NCBI GenBank assembly: GCA_019114135.1
Contig: DXGC01000123.1
Span: 1-35,552, forward strand
Direction: 5' to 3'
Source: Candidatus Corynebacterium avicola
Lineage (GTDB): Bacteria; Actinomycetota; Actinomycetes; Mycobacteriales; Mycobacteriaceae
DNA length: 35,552 nt
Position 1 is the stretch's first letter; each line of letters opens with the position of its first letter. The notes beneath the pieces were generated by a model, which saw only the letters and a program-made list of their open reading frames with translations, searched no databases and was not told the DNA's origin. Positions 11,249 to 25,779 of the stretch are shown piece by piece. The position numbers and the translations under genes were made by a program.

Positions 11249-13825
11249 CTACCCGCGCAGGACGGCGCCGACCTTCTCGGCCGCCGCGGCGACGGCGGCC
11301 TCACGGGCCACGGACGCCTCGTCCTCGGTGAGGGTGCGGTCCGGGGCGCGGAAACGCAGGGTGTAGGTCAGTGAACGCTTGGCCTCACCGAGTGCCTCGG
11401 AGCGGTAGATGTCGAAGAGCCGGATCTGTTCCAGTAGCTCCCCTGCCCCGGACACCAGAGCAGCCTCCACGTCCGACGCCGGTGTCGTCTCATCGACGAC
11501 GACAGCGACGTCCTGGTGCACCGCCGGGAAGGGAGACAGCACCGGACGCGGGAAGGCCTCCGCCAGGGGCAGGGCGTCGAGGTTGATCTCCAGGGCAACC
11601 GTGCGCTTCGGCAGGTTGGCGCGCTCGCAGACCTGCGGGTGCAGCTCGCCCGCGTGGCCGACGACCTTTTCGCCGCCCTCGACGTCGGTGACGACGATCT
11701 CGGCGCAGCGGCCGGGGTGCCAGGGCAGGTACTCGGCATTGCGGAGGCTGACCTCGACACCGGCGGCGCGGGCGATGGTCTGGGCCGCCTCGAAGATGTC
11801 GGCGGCCTCGAAGGGCACCGCGTCGCCCCAGGTGCCCTGCAGGGTGCGGTTGCCGGCGGCGATGACTGCGGCGTGCAGCGGCTGCTCCGGCAGGGAGGCC
11901 AGCAGCTCGGAAATCTCGTCGTCGGAGGGACGGGCCTTCACCGACGGCATCGGCGAGGTGCCGGAGGTCCCGGTGGGCAGGGTGACCTGCTCGACGCCGT
12001 AGAGCGCCGCGTCGGTCTGTCCACGGGTGATGTTGCGGCGCAGCGAGTCGATCATCGACGGCAGCAGCGTGGTGCCGATCAGGGAGACGTCGCTCTCCAG
12101 CGGGTTCTGCACCCGGATGGCGGAGCGGCGCGGGTCGTCGGCGTCCAGTCCCCAGACGTCGAAGACGTCGTTGGGGATGAACGGGCTGGGCAGGATCTCC
12201 ACGAAACCGCTCCAGGCCAGGGCGTGGCCGACGCCGCGGCGCATCCGCTGACGAGCGGTCAGGCCGCGGCCGGAGGGGGCGGTCGGGACGATCGACGGGA
12301 TCTTGTCCAGGCCCTCCAGACGCAGCACCTCCTCCACCAGCTCGGCGGGCATGGTCAGGTCGGGACGCCAGGTCGGCGGGGTGACCTGGATGGCCTTGGC
12401 GCCGTTGGCGTCACGGTCGCCGGTCTCGCGGACCTTGCAGCCGACCTCTGTCAGCCGGGAGACGGTGGTGCCGGTCGGGTAGATCATGCCGGCGGTCTTG
12501 CCCGGGGCGGAGGTGTGCATGTCGATGACCGGCATGGCGGGTACCTCACCGACCAGGCTGGTGCCGGGGTCGACCTCGCCGCCTGCGATGCGGGTCAGCA
12601 GCGCAACGGCGTAGTCCAGGGCTGCCTCGATGACCGAGGGGTCGGTACCGCGCTCGAAGCGGCGGGAGGACTCCGAGGACAGCTTGTGGCGACGGGAGGT
12701 CCGGGCCACGGTGATCTGGTCGAAGAAGGCGGCCTCGAAGTAGACGCTGGTGGTGTCGTCCTGGATCTCGGAGGTCGACCCGCCCATGACACCTGCCATG
12801 GACTGGATGCCGTTGGCGTCGGAGATGACGACATCCTCGCCATCGAGGGTGCGCTCCACACCGTCGAGGGTGGTCAGCTTCTCCCCCTTCGGTGCGAGGT
12901 GGACGTGCAGGTCACCGGAGATACGGTCGGCGTCGAAGGCGTGCATCGGCTGGCCGAGCAGGAACATGATGTAGTTGGTGACGTCGGTCGGTGCGTTCAC
13001 CGGCCGCTGCCCGCAGAGCAGCAGCTCGCGCTGCAGCCAGTAGGGCGTCTCGGCGGTCGGGTCGATACCGGTCACCTTACGGATGCCGAAGCGTGCACAT
13101 TTGGTGGCCTCGTCGACGGTGATCGCCGGCAGATCGCCGCGACCGGTGGAGTTCGGCAGCCCGGCCAGCAGGTCGGTCGGCAGTGCGGCAGCAGCCGGGT
13201 CCTCCGAGGGGTCACGGAAGGTGCGGTTGAAGGAGCTGGCGAGCTCACGGGCCAGGCCTCGGGCGGACAGGGCGTAGCCACGGTCCGGGGTCACGTTGAC
13301 CTCGAAGACGGTGTCGTCCAGGCCGAGGAACTCGCGGGCGTCGGCACCGATGACGATCCGGGGGTCCTCGGCCTCCGCGCCGCGCAGGGCGATGATGCCG
13401 GAGATCTGGACCTTCGCCAGGCCGAGCTCGGCGGCGGAGCAGATCATGCCCTCGGAGGTCTTGCCGTAGGTCTCGCGGGCACTGATGGCGAAGCCACCGG
13501 GCAGCACGGCTCCGGGCAGGGAGATGACGACGATGTCACCTTCGCGGAAGTTCCGGGCACCGCAGATGATGTGCTGCAGGTCGCCGGTGCCGTTGGCGTC
13601 GCCGACGTTGACGTCGCAGTAGCGGATCGGCTTCTTGAAACCCTCCAGCTCCTCGATGTGCTCCACCCGGCCGAACACCAGCGGTCCGGTGGTCTCCTCG
13701 ATCGGCTCGTAACCCTCGGTCTCGAAACCGACACGCACGAAACCGGTGTCCAGTTCGGCGGCGGAGACGGAGAAGGGGGCGGAGGTCCGGAGAAGGCGGG
13801 TCAGCCAGGACTGTGAGATCAGCAT
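11249..13825 (-). CDS. pheT: Phenylalanyl-tRNA synthetase beta subunit
   Basis: Large subunit of the heterotetrameric Phe-tRNA synthetase; 858 residues. Domains in order: an N-terminal tRNA-binding OB fold (about residues 40-150, with CGARNFREGDIVVISLPGAVLPGG), the B3/B4 editing domain, a B5 domain, a core resembling a class II catalytic domain, and a C-terminal anticodon-binding FDX-ACB domain (FPAVHQDVAVVVDE to RFRAPDRTLTEDE). The ATG at 13825 is the family start (MLISQSWL). It lies 75 bp downstream of pheS. Confidence 0.96.
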   Translation of the reverse strand: MLISQSWLTRLLRTSAPFSVSAAELDTGFVRVGFETEGYEPIEETTGPLVFGRVEHIEELEGFKKPIRYCDVNVGDANGTGDLQHIICGARNFREGDIVVISLPGAVLPGGFAISARETYGKTSEGMICSAAELGLAKVQISGIIALRGAEAEDPRIVIGADAREFLGLDDTVFEVNVTPDRGYALSARGLARELASSFNRTFRDPSEDPAAAALPTDLLAGLPNSTGRGDLPAITVDEATKCARFGIRKVTGIDPTAETPYWLQRELLLCGQRPVNAPTDVTNYIMFLLGQPMHAFDADRISGDLHVHLAPKGEKLTTLDGVERTLDGEDVVISDANGIQSMAGVMGGSTSEIQDDTTSVYFEAAFFDQITVARTSRRHKLSSESSRRFERGTDPSVIEAALDYAVALLTRIAGGEVDPGTSLVGEVPAMPVIDMHTSAPGKTAGMIYPTGTTVSRLTEVGCKVRETGDRDANGAKAIQVTPPTWRPDLTMPAELVEEVLRLEGLDKIPSIVPTAPSGRGLTARQRMRRGVGHALAWSGFVEILPSPFIPNDVFDVWGLDADDPRRSAIRVQNPLESDVSLIGTTLLPSMIDSLRRNITRGQTDAALYGVEQVTLPTGTSGTSPMPSVKARPSDDEISELLASLPEQPLHAAVIAAGNRTLQGTWGDAVPFEAADIFEAAQTIARAAGVEVSLRNAEYLPWHPGRCAEIVVTDVEGGEKVVGHAGELHPQVCERANLPKRTVALEINLDALPLAEAFPRPVLSPFPAVHQDVAVVVDETTPASDVEAALVSGAGELLEQIRLFDIYRSEALGEAKRSLTYTLRFRAPDRTLTEDEASVAREAAVAAAAEKVGAVLRG

Positions 13826-13900
13826 TGTCGGTGCTCGGTTCCTCTAGGTGTGCTGCGGAAGTGTGGGGCTGTGCTTTGCGGGGCTGGCGCGGTACGGCTG

Positions 13901-15903
<2,003 letters not shown>

Positions 15904-15910
15904 GTCCGCC

Positions 15911-15916
15911 ATCCTA
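15911..15916 (-). promoter_or_regulatory. -10 box for the SpoU methyltransferase gene
   Basis: TAGGAT on the minus strand lies 7 nt before the ATG at 15903. No convincing -35 box is present. The remaining gap to the rplT terminator (15917-16092) holds nothing else I can recognise. Confidence 0.5.
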
Positions 15917-16092
15917 TCGCGGCACACGGTGGGCACCCGCACGGGCGGGAGGCGTTACGCGATCCCGTCTCTGCGGGCAGCGGCGGAGGTGTTCCGTAAC
16001 GCTCCCCTCCCCCGACGGAGCGCGTACCGACGCATGGCGGATTATTCTGACGGTTGACGGTCACGATGCCATCTCGCCATGGATCGGCACGC

Positions 16093-16124
16093 AAAAACCG
16101 CCCACCGTGAAGACGGTGGGCGGT
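16093..16124 (-). terminator. Strong Rho-independent terminator after rplT
   Basis: A 12-bp perfect GC-rich stem (16097-16108 with 16113-16124) with a 4-nt loop is followed on the minus strand by TTTTT (16097-16093). It ends the infC-rpmI-rplT transcript, 27 nt after the rplT stop. Confidence 0.93.
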
Positions 16125-16151
16125 GAGATCCTGGGAACTGGTCCCGGGAAC

Positions 16152-16532
16152 TTATGCGGACGGTGCGTTGACGTCCTGCGGCAGAGCAGCCTTGGCAGCC
16201 TCGACCAGGGCGGTGAAGGCCTGCGGGTCGTTGACGGCCAGCTCGGCCAGGTTCTTGCGGTCGACCTCGATGCCGGCCAGGTTCAGGCCCTGGATCAGGC
16301 GGTTGTAGGTCATGCCGTTGGCGCGGGCGGCAGCGTTGATGCGCTGGATCCACAGCTTGCGGAACTCACCCTTGCGGGCGCGACGGTCGCGGAAGGCGTA
16401 GGTCTTGGAGTGGAGGACCTGCTCCTTCGCCTTGCGGTACAGGCGGGAGCGCTGGCCACGGTAGCCGGAGGCCTCGTTGAGGATTTCGCGGCGCTTCTTC
16501 TTGGCGTTCACTGAGCGCTTGACACGTGCCAT
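16152..16532 (-). CDS. rplT: 50S ribosomal protein L20
   Basis: Early-assembling 23S rRNA-binding protein of the large subunit, 126 residues. The basic N-terminus [39 protein letters not shown] is characteristic, followed by the globular domain ending [27 protein letters not shown]. In several bacteria L20 represses this operon by binding the mRNA; I see no clear L20-type mimic here. Third gene of the operon, 59 bp after rpmI. Confidence 0.97.
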   Translation of the reverse strand: MARVKRSVNAKKKRREILNEASGYRGQRSRLYRKAKEQVLHSKTYAFRDRRARKGEFRKLWIQRINAAARANGMTYNRLIQGLNLAGIEVDRKNLAELAVNDPQAFTALVEAAKAALPQDVNAPSA

Positions 16533-16591
16533 GGTGGTACGTCCTTATCTTCTAGATCGTTATGGTGCTGTAATCGAGAACGGGAAGGCTC

Positions 16592-16786
16592 TTAGGCCTT
16601 GCCCAGCAGACGCTTCACGCGCTTGACGTCGGCGGGAGCAACATCTTCGGTGCCCTTGAGGCGACGGGTGCGCTTGGAGGGCTTGCCCTCCAGCAGGTGG
16701 CGACGGTTGGCCTGCTCGCGGCGCAGCTTGCCGGAACCGGTGACCTTGATGCGCTTGGCGGTGCCCTTGTGGGTCTTCTGCTTCAT
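16592..16786 (-). CDS. rpmI: 50S ribosomal protein L35
   Basis: Small basic large-subunit protein of 64 residues ([43 protein letters not shown]...), the normal length and sequence pattern. Middle gene of infC-rpmI-rplT, 59 bp from each neighbour. Confidence 0.97.
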   Translation of the reverse strand: MKQKTHKGTAKRIKVTGSGKLRREQANRRHLLEGKPSKRTRRLKGTEDVAPADVKRVKRLLGKA

Positions 16787-16845
16787 CGTGGATCCTTAAT
16801 TTCTTGGTGGATGGGTGCTACGCAACCGCGACGGACGCGATTCGG

Positions 16846-17367
<522 letters not shown>

Positions 17368-17618
17368 GAGAACTCCTGACGTAGCAGTGGTAGAAATTTC
17401 TGTACCGCACACTGCAGGTGATCCCCCCTTACGCCGCACAGGACGGCGCACATCGGACACACGACAAGAAACCCACCTTCCGGCGGGGGACCTGTCGTCT
17501 GGTCCGGTTGACCCGAGCCCAACCTCCGAGGGCGGTCTCAGGTGGGAGTTACTCCACTTGCAGCCTGACACGACGAAAACAGCGTTGACAGCTTTTACAC
17601 CGTAGACAGGCGGTAGTG
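17368..17618 (-). promoter_or_regulatory. Long structured leader of infC with 16S 3'-end look-alike
   Basis: About 250 nt lie between the predicted start of transcription and infC. On the minus strand, in order, are CCGGAAGGTG (17483-17474) inside a hairpin CCCGCC-GGAA-GGTGGG (17487-17472), then GTGCGGC (17439-17433), then GGATCACCT (17424-17416). From memory the actinobacterial 16S 3' end carries the same three pieces contiguously (helix 45 with its GGAA loop, then the tail before the anti-Shine-Dalgarno). The first hairpin is followed by TTTCTTGT and flanked by complementary ACGACA/TGTCGT arms (17498-17461), so an attenuator-terminator is another reading. A second hairpin, CGCCG-7 nt-CGGCG, occupies 17448-17432. 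Confidence 0.55.
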
Positions 17619-17624
17619 CGAACA

Positions 17625-17652
17625 ACACTAACAGGCTACCCCGGTTACACAA
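17625..17652 (-). promoter_or_regulatory. Candidate infC operon promoter
   Basis: On the minus strand the -35 box is TTGTGT (17652-17647) and the -10 box is TAGTGT (17630-17625), with a 16-bp spacer, giving a start near 17618. It is back-to-back with the promoter of the plus-strand membrane-protein gene. Confidence 0.5.
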
Positions 17653-17689
17653 AATCCGCTGACCTCGACCGCCGGGCACCCCCGAGTGC

Positions 17690-17695
17690 TAGTTT
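17690..17695 (+). promoter_or_regulatory. -10 box for the DUF2339 gene
   Basis: TAGTTT ends 6 nt before the ATG at 17702, placing the transcription start at the start codon (leaderless). The -35 region is poor (TCGACC with a 19-bp spacer at best). Confidence 0.5.
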
Positions 17696-17701
17696 TAGTG
17701 C

Positions 17702-19659
17702 ATGAACAATAATCGTGCTCCTGGGGGAAGTCGGCACGAGTTGGACCGGCTCCGGACCGAGCTTCAACGCACTGCCGCAGCCCAGCAGGAATCTCTGCGT
17801 GTCTCCATGGAGATCCTCGATAGACTCGAGGGCCTTGAACGGGAGGACCGCGCCCGTCGTCGTATCGGTCAAGCGGATGACGCTGCCAGCACTACCAGCA
17901 CCGCCGGCGGCTCACTTCCGTCTGCCCACCCCGGACGCTGGTCGGGAGCTGCCGACACTGCCGACCCTGCCGACACTGCCCAACCCGCTTCGCCAACGCC
18001 AGGGCCCCCGGCGTCCCCTCCCCCGCCCACCGCACCACCCGCAACTGACTCCGCGGGGTGGTCCTGGTCGGAAGACCCGGCCGGGTCAGGCACTGCCCCG
18101 CCAGAACCTCCACGCACCGAGCGGGACCGCATAACCCTCACCATCTCGATTCTCGGCGCGACGATCACCGTCATCGGTCTGGTCTTCCTCGCGGTCCAGG
18201 CGTTCAACCGGGGGTGGCTGGGCCCCGGAACCGCCGTGGCGGGAGCGGCCGTACTCTGCCTGGCCCTCGGGGTGGCTGCCGTGCAGGTACACCGTCGTCA
18301 CCCGGACGGGCCGACCGCGCCGGCACTGTTGACCGCGGCGGTCCTCGGCGGATACACCGACCTGTGGGTCCTGGTGTTCGGTCTGGAGTGGATGCACTCT
18401 GCGGTCGGAATCAGCGTCGGTGCGGTGATCTCGATCGTCGGTCTCGGCCTCGCACACCTCTGGGACCGGCAGGCCCTCGCCACGACCCTGGTGATCACCG
18501 GCGGCCTCTTCATCACCCCGGCAGCGCTGCACGTCCTGGACGCCACGGGGGCAGCGCGCTTCGAGACGATCTCCCTGGCCGTCCTGGGCCTCGTCGGTTC
18601 GGCCGCCACCTGGCGACGGGTCTGGAGGTCGACCGAGATCTCCGCCGGAGTGGTCTTCGCCATCGCCGCGATCACCTTCGCCGTCGACTCCGAGCTCTTG
18701 CCCCTCACTCTGCTCAGCCTCCTCGGCATCGCCACAATGACGGGGCTATCGCTTGGGGCAGCGGACCTTCCCGGGCTGACTCTCGCGGTCGGCCGGTGGA
18801 TCCCGGTGACGGTGATCCCGGTGTTCTGCCTCTTGTCCGCGAGTGCGGACGCATGGGGAGACGGGACGACGGCCACGGTCGGCATAGCGATCGCCGCAGT
18901 GACCGCCGCCATCGCCCTGGGGTGGTCCGTGCTCAACAGCACACCACTGCGTCCCGCCCCTGATCTGGGCGAGGCTGCCGGGACCGTGCGTTCCCTGGCG
19001 GTCGCCGCCGTCTGCGCCTTCCCCACGCTCGTCGTTGTCGCTCTCGCGCGACAGGATCAGGACGCTCCGGTGGCGTCGATGGTGTGGGTTCTCGGGGTGT
19101 TGGCGGTAACCGTCGGTGTTCTGCTGATCAGTGACCGGTTGCCACTCGCGGTGCCGTGGATGATGCTCGGGCTGTCGGTTGTGGCGTGTCTTCCGCGGAT
19201 GGCCCCGGCCTGGTTCCCGGAGGAGCTGGGGGCGGACGTCACGGCTGTCACCCAGTGGCCCGTCCTGGTGGCGCTCGCGGTGCCCGGTGCACTGGTCCTG
19301 CGCCAGGCAGGAGACCTGGGCGCCACAAAGGAGATCGTCCTCACCGTCACCGCGGTGCTGGGGGTGATGGTGACCTCGGCGATCCCGCTGATCTGCCTGA
19401 GCGTCAGCGACACCGACGGCAGCTTCATGGCGGGTCACCTGGTGATGTCGGTGCTGTGGATGGCCACGGGCGTGGCAGTCCTGTTGCGGGGTAACGCCCC
19501 GACCGGACTGGCGATCGCGGTCGCCGCGACGGCGAAGCTGGTGTTCTACGACCTGGCTGCCCTGTCCGGCCTGATCCAGGTCGCCGCCTTCGTCATCTGC
19601 GGTGTCACCCTGCTGGTCTCGGGTTACCTGCGGGAGAGCGGCAAACCCTCCGACAGGAC

Positions 19660-19663
<4 letters not shown>
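17702..19663 (+). CDS. DUF2339 multi-spanning membrane protein
   Basis: A 653-residue protein. Residues ~8-55 form a charged predicted coiled coil, ~60-145 are Pro/Ala/Thr-rich and low in complexity, and from ~150 to the end there are many hydrophobic helices (I estimate 15 or more). The C-terminal block [34 protein letters not shown] matches the DUF2339 pattern (K-x-FYDL-x-G-x-R/QV-x-F-x-G-x-LL-x-SYL). Function is unknown for the family. The N-terminal part is probably cytoplasmic. It is transcribed away from infC and its TAG stop shares a CTAG with the uvrA stop on the other strand. Confidence 0.8.
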
Positions 19664-22506
<2,843 letters not shown>

Positions 22507-22573
22507 CCAGGCTCTCCTTCATCGTGATGTCTCGGTGGGGCACCTCGTCCTGATACCCCACGGTCTCGCGACC

Positions 22574-22616
22574 ATGCTACGTCACTGTCCGGACGCGGTC
22601 GAACGGATAATCGAAC
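22574..22616 (-). promoter_or_regulatory. uvrA promoter with two GTTCGA repeats
   Basis: On the minus strand GTTCGA occurs twice in the same orientation (22616-22611 and 22604-22599) with a 6-nt spacer. The second copy overlaps a -35 box TTCGAC (22603-22598), followed after 18 bp by the -10 box TAGCAT (22579-22574). Actinobacterial LexA boxes are inverted repeats TCGAAC-N4-GTTCGA; here the two half-sites are direct, so LexA binding is uncertain. Confidence 0.45.
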
Positions 22617-22665
22617 GCCCCTCGGTGGACTCCCCGTGTCCGGACCGTCCTCTACGGTGGAGTGC

Positions 22666-23322
22666 ATGACGACTGAGACTCCGGCCACCGCAACCGTGAC
22701 CGCCACCCGCGTCGGTCCGATGGACAACGCCAGCTACCTGGTCAGTACCGGCGGGCACGCCCTGCTCATCGACGCAGCGGCCGAGCCGTCCCGCCTCCTG
22801 GAGGTCGCCGACGAACTGAAGGTGAAGATCACCGACGTGTTGACCACCCACCGTCACGCCGACCACGTGGGCGGACTCACCGAGGTGATGTCGGCCACCG
22901 GCGCACCGCACCACGCCTCGGCACAGGACGCCGACGCCCTCCCGGAACCGGTCGACGTCACCTGGGGCCAGGACGCGTCCGTCGACGAATCCCGCGAGCT
23001 GGTCACGTCCTCTCCCCTGCTCGAGAAGCTCGGTCTGCGGTACGTCATCCTGCGCGGTCACACCGACGGAGGCCTTGCGGTCATCCTGCCGGCCGAGCAC
23101 GCCGAAGACGGTGTCACCCACCTGTTCCCCGGGGACAGTCTCTTCCCCGGCGGTGTGGGCAAGACCGACGACAACGAGGCCTTCACCCGCCTGTTCAACG
23201 ACGTCACCGCACGCTGTTTCACCCTGCCGGACGACACCGTCGTCCACCCGGGTCACGGCGACCCGACCACGATCGGCGCAGAGCGTCCCCATCTCGACGA
23301 ATGGCGCGAGCGCGGTTGGTGA
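22666..23322 (+). CDS. Metallo-beta-lactamase-fold hydrolase (glyoxalase II-like)
   Basis: A 218-residue cytoplasmic protein. The metal-binding motif is THRHADH (residues 61-67, the HxHxDH signature), followed by further ligands in ILRGHTDGG, the bridging aspartate in FPGDSLFPGG and the last histidine in VVHPGHGDPTT. This ligand set is typical of glyoxalase II and related thioester hydrolases. Substrate unknown. I took the ATG at 22666, after a -10-like TACGGT (22653-22658), instead of an ATG ten codons upstream that would precede this promoter element. Divergent from uvrA; helD follows 62 bp later. Confidence 0.87.
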   Translation: MTTETPATATVTATRVGPMDNASYLVSTGGHALLIDAAAEPSRLLEVADELKVKITDVLTTHRHADHVGGLTEVMSATGAPHHASAQDADALPEPVDVTWGQDASVDESRELVTSSPLLEKLGLRYVILRGHTDGGLAVILPAEHAEDGVTHLFPGDSLFPGGVGKTDDNEAFTRLFNDVTARCFTLPDDTVVHPGHGDPTTIGAERPHLDEWRERGW

Positions 23323-23384
23323 CCACACCGGGGACACGGCCAGGGGTACGATTGTCGCCCTGTTCCCGAAAGAGCCAGGAGACC

Positions 23385-25736
23385 ATGAGCACCACCGCGT
23401 CCAACGCCACCGAGTCGGCCCCGACCCCGGAGGTCGACGCCGAGCAGGCGACCCTCGACGAACTCCTCGCCGTCGTCGACGACGCCCGCGAACGACTCAC
23501 CGACCGGCTCCGCCGCGTCCAACGCCGTAAAGCCGACATCGACCAGCCCCAGCTCCTGCTGGAACGCGACCACGAGACCGCCTCTATCGGCCAACGGATC
23601 GACGAGTACTCGGCCGCGGAGATCGGGCTGTTCTTCGGACGGATCGACGTCGAGGACACCGAACCGGAGAACCCGGTGGGGGATGACCTCCCCGGCGGGG
23701 ACGGCAGCACCCTGGACCGTCGCTACATCGGCCGCATCGGCGTCCACACCAACGACGACGAGATGCGCACCCTGCTGATGGACTGGCGCGCACCATTGGC
23801 CCGACCGTTCTACCTCGCCACCACCCTGCATCCGGACGGGGTGCACGTCCGTCGGCACATCCGTACCCGGGGCCGCACGGTCACCCACGTCGCCGATGAG
23901 CGCCTGACCGGCACCTTCACCAGCGACGAGGACACCTCCGCCGGGTCCGTCGCCCAGGAGAGCGCCCTGCTGCACGCGGTGAACCGTGCCCGCGACAGGC
24001 ACATGCACGACATCGTCGACACCATCGTCGCCGAACAGGACCGCATCATCCGCGAGGACCACCGCGGCGTGACCGTGGTCCAGGGTGGTCCGGGCACCGG
24101 CAAGACCGCCGTCGCCCTGCACCGCACCGCCTACCTGCTGTACACCTGGCGCGAGCAGTTGGCGAACACCGGCGTCCTGATCGTCGGTCCGAACCCCCGC
24201 TTCCTGGACTACATCTCCCAGGTGCTGCCGAGCCTCGGTGAGACCGGCGTGGTGCTGGCGACCCCCGGAACCCTGCTTCCCGGCGTCACCACGCGACCGT
24301 TGAGTGCCGAACCACTGATCGGCCAGGAGGTCAAGGGGTCTCTGGAGATGCTGGAGATCCTGGCGGACGCTGTCCGTGACCACCAGAAGGTCCCGGACTC
24401 CCCGATCGACTTCGACGTCGACGGTGTCCGCGTGTCCCTGACGCCGAAGATCGTGCGGCAGGCGCGGACCCGGGCGCGACGTTCCCGGCGTCCGCACAAC
24501 CTGGCCCGTGGCCGGTTCCGTGAGTCCGTGATCGACCAGCTCCGCGACGCGATGGCGGACTCCATCGGTGCCGACCCCCTGGGCGGGGAGAACCTGTTGA
24601 CGCCGGCCGACCGTGCCCAGCTGCGCGAGGACCTCGCCGGCGAGACCGACATCGCCGAGGCCATCGACGAACTGTGGCCGGAGCTCACTGCCGAGGATGT
24701 CCTCTCCGGCCTGTACGGCTCCCGCGAGGCGGTCGATTCCGCGGCCGCAGACTATGACGACCTCACCCGCGACGCCTTGCTGCGTGACAAGCCGGACGAC
24801 TGGACCGAAGCCGACGCCCCACTGCTCGACGAGCTCGCCGAGATCCTCGGCATCGCCGGCGCCGAGGAGGCCGAGGCCGAGGAGCGCAAGCGCTGGCAGG
24901 CCAAGGTCGACGAGGCCCAGGATGCCCTCGACATCCTCAGTGGTTCCGCCTACCAGGACCTCGACGACGGCACGGACGCCGAGATTCTCATGGCCTACGA
25001 CGTGATCGACGCCGAGCAGCTCGCCGAACGCCAGCGCGTCCGTACGTCGATGTCCACGGCAGAACGCGCCGCCGCCGACCGGACCTGGGCCTTCGGACAC
25101 GTCATCGTGGACGAGGCACAGGAACTCTCGGCCATGGCGTGGCGGATGATCTTCCGCCGCTCCCCCAACCGCTGGATGACCCTGGTCGGCGACCCGGCGC
25201 AGACCGGCAGCCCGGCGGGCATCGAGCACTGGTCGGACGCCCTGACCCCCTTCGTCAAGGACCGCTGGCGACTGCACGAGCTGACGGTGAACTACCGCAC
25301 CCCGGCCGACATCGCCGAGATCGCCGCCGACGTGCTCGCCGAGATCTCCACCGACCAGGAGGCACCGGAGTGTCTGCGTGACTCCGGATCCGGGGTCCGC
25401 TCCTTCGGCCTGCAGGACGCGACGACGGCCATCACGGATGCCGTGGCGACCGCCGGTGACGGCCTGGTCGGGGTCATCGCCGCCGCCGGACGGGTACCCG
25501 AGCTGCAGGAGATCGTGCAGGCCGCTCTCGAAGGAAACAACATCGGGAGCACCTCTGATCAGGTGGTCGTCTCCGACGTCAACGGGGCGAAGGGACTCGA
25601 GTTCGACGAGGTGGTGCTCGTCGAACCTGCGGAGATCGTCGACGCCTCCCCCCAGGGCCTCAATGACGTCTACGTTGCCGTCACCCGTGCCACCCAGGGA
25701 CTGACCCTGGTGCATGACACTCCTCTGCCCTGGTGA
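23385..25736 (+). CDS. helD: HelD-like RNA polymerase-associated ATPase
   Basis: Superfamily 1 helicase-like ATPase of the HelD family, which binds RNA polymerase and releases it from stalled complexes or nucleic acid; some actinobacterial HelDs are linked to rifampicin tolerance. 783 residues. The N-terminus (about 20-75) is a charged coiled-coil arm, then DWRAPLARPFY, Walker A GGPGTGKT (234-241), Walker B VIVDEAQELS, GDPAQTGSPAG, VNYRTP, GAKGLEFDEVVLVEP and the arginine-finger motif YVAVTRATQGL. A long acidic segment (DEAQDALDILSG region) lies before Walker B. Start: AGGAG 3-4 nt before the ATG at 23385; a TACGAT at 23347 may be its -10 box. It could be annotated as UvrD-like, but the N-terminal arm favours HelD. 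Confidence 0.87.
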   Translation: MSTTASNATESAPTPEVDAEQATLDELLAVVDDARERLTDRLRRVQRRKADIDQPQLLLERDHETASIGQRIDEYSAAEIGLFFGRIDVEDTEPENPVGDDLPGGDGSTLDRRYIGRIGVHTNDDEMRTLLMDWRAPLARPFYLATTLHPDGVHVRRHIRTRGRTVTHVADERLTGTFTSDEDTSAGSVAQESALLHAVNRARDRHMHDIVDTIVAEQDRIIREDHRGVTVVQGGPGTGKTAVALHRTAYLLYTWREQLANTGVLIVGPNPRFLDYISQVLPSLGETGVVLATPGTLLPGVTTRPLSAEPLIGQEVKGSLEMLEILADAVRDHQKVPDSPIDFDVDGVRVSLTPKIVRQARTRARRSRRPHNLARGRFRESVIDQLRDAMADSIGADPLGGENLLTPADRAQLREDLAGETDIAEAIDELWPELTAEDVLSGLYGSREAVDSAAADYDDLTRDALLRDKPDDWTEADAPLLDELAEILGIAGAEEAEAEERKRWQAKVDEAQDALDILSGSAYQDLDDGTDAEILMAYDVIDAEQLAERQRVRTSMSTAERAAADRTWAFGHVIVDEAQELSAMAWRMIFRRSPNRWMTLVGDPAQTGSPAGIEHWSDALTPFVKDRWRLHELTVNYRTPADIAEIAADVLAEISTDQEAPECLRDSGSGVRSFGLQDATTAITDAVATAGDGLVGVIAAAGRVPELQEIVQAALEGNNIGSTSDQVVVSDVNGAKGLEFDEVVLVEPAEIVDASPQGLNDVYVAVTRATQGLTLVHDTPLPW

Positions 25737-25779
25737 TCCAGGCTGCATACCTGGAGTAGCCCTTGTAGGGTCGGGCGGC

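Noticed and set aside
11516..13816. 766-codon plus-strand ORF opposite pheT
   Set aside because: Antisense shadow of pheT; low-complexity Gly/Val/Asp repeats reflect codon bias of pheT.
17414..17430. True 16S rRNA fragment or rRNA gene piece in the infC leader
   Set aside because: Only short segments match, separated by unrelated sequence, so it is not a translocated rRNA fragment; treated instead as possible mimicry.
22636..22665. ATG ten codons upstream for the metallo-beta-lactamase-fold gene
   Set aside because: It precedes the TACGGT promoter element and adds residues without family resemblance.
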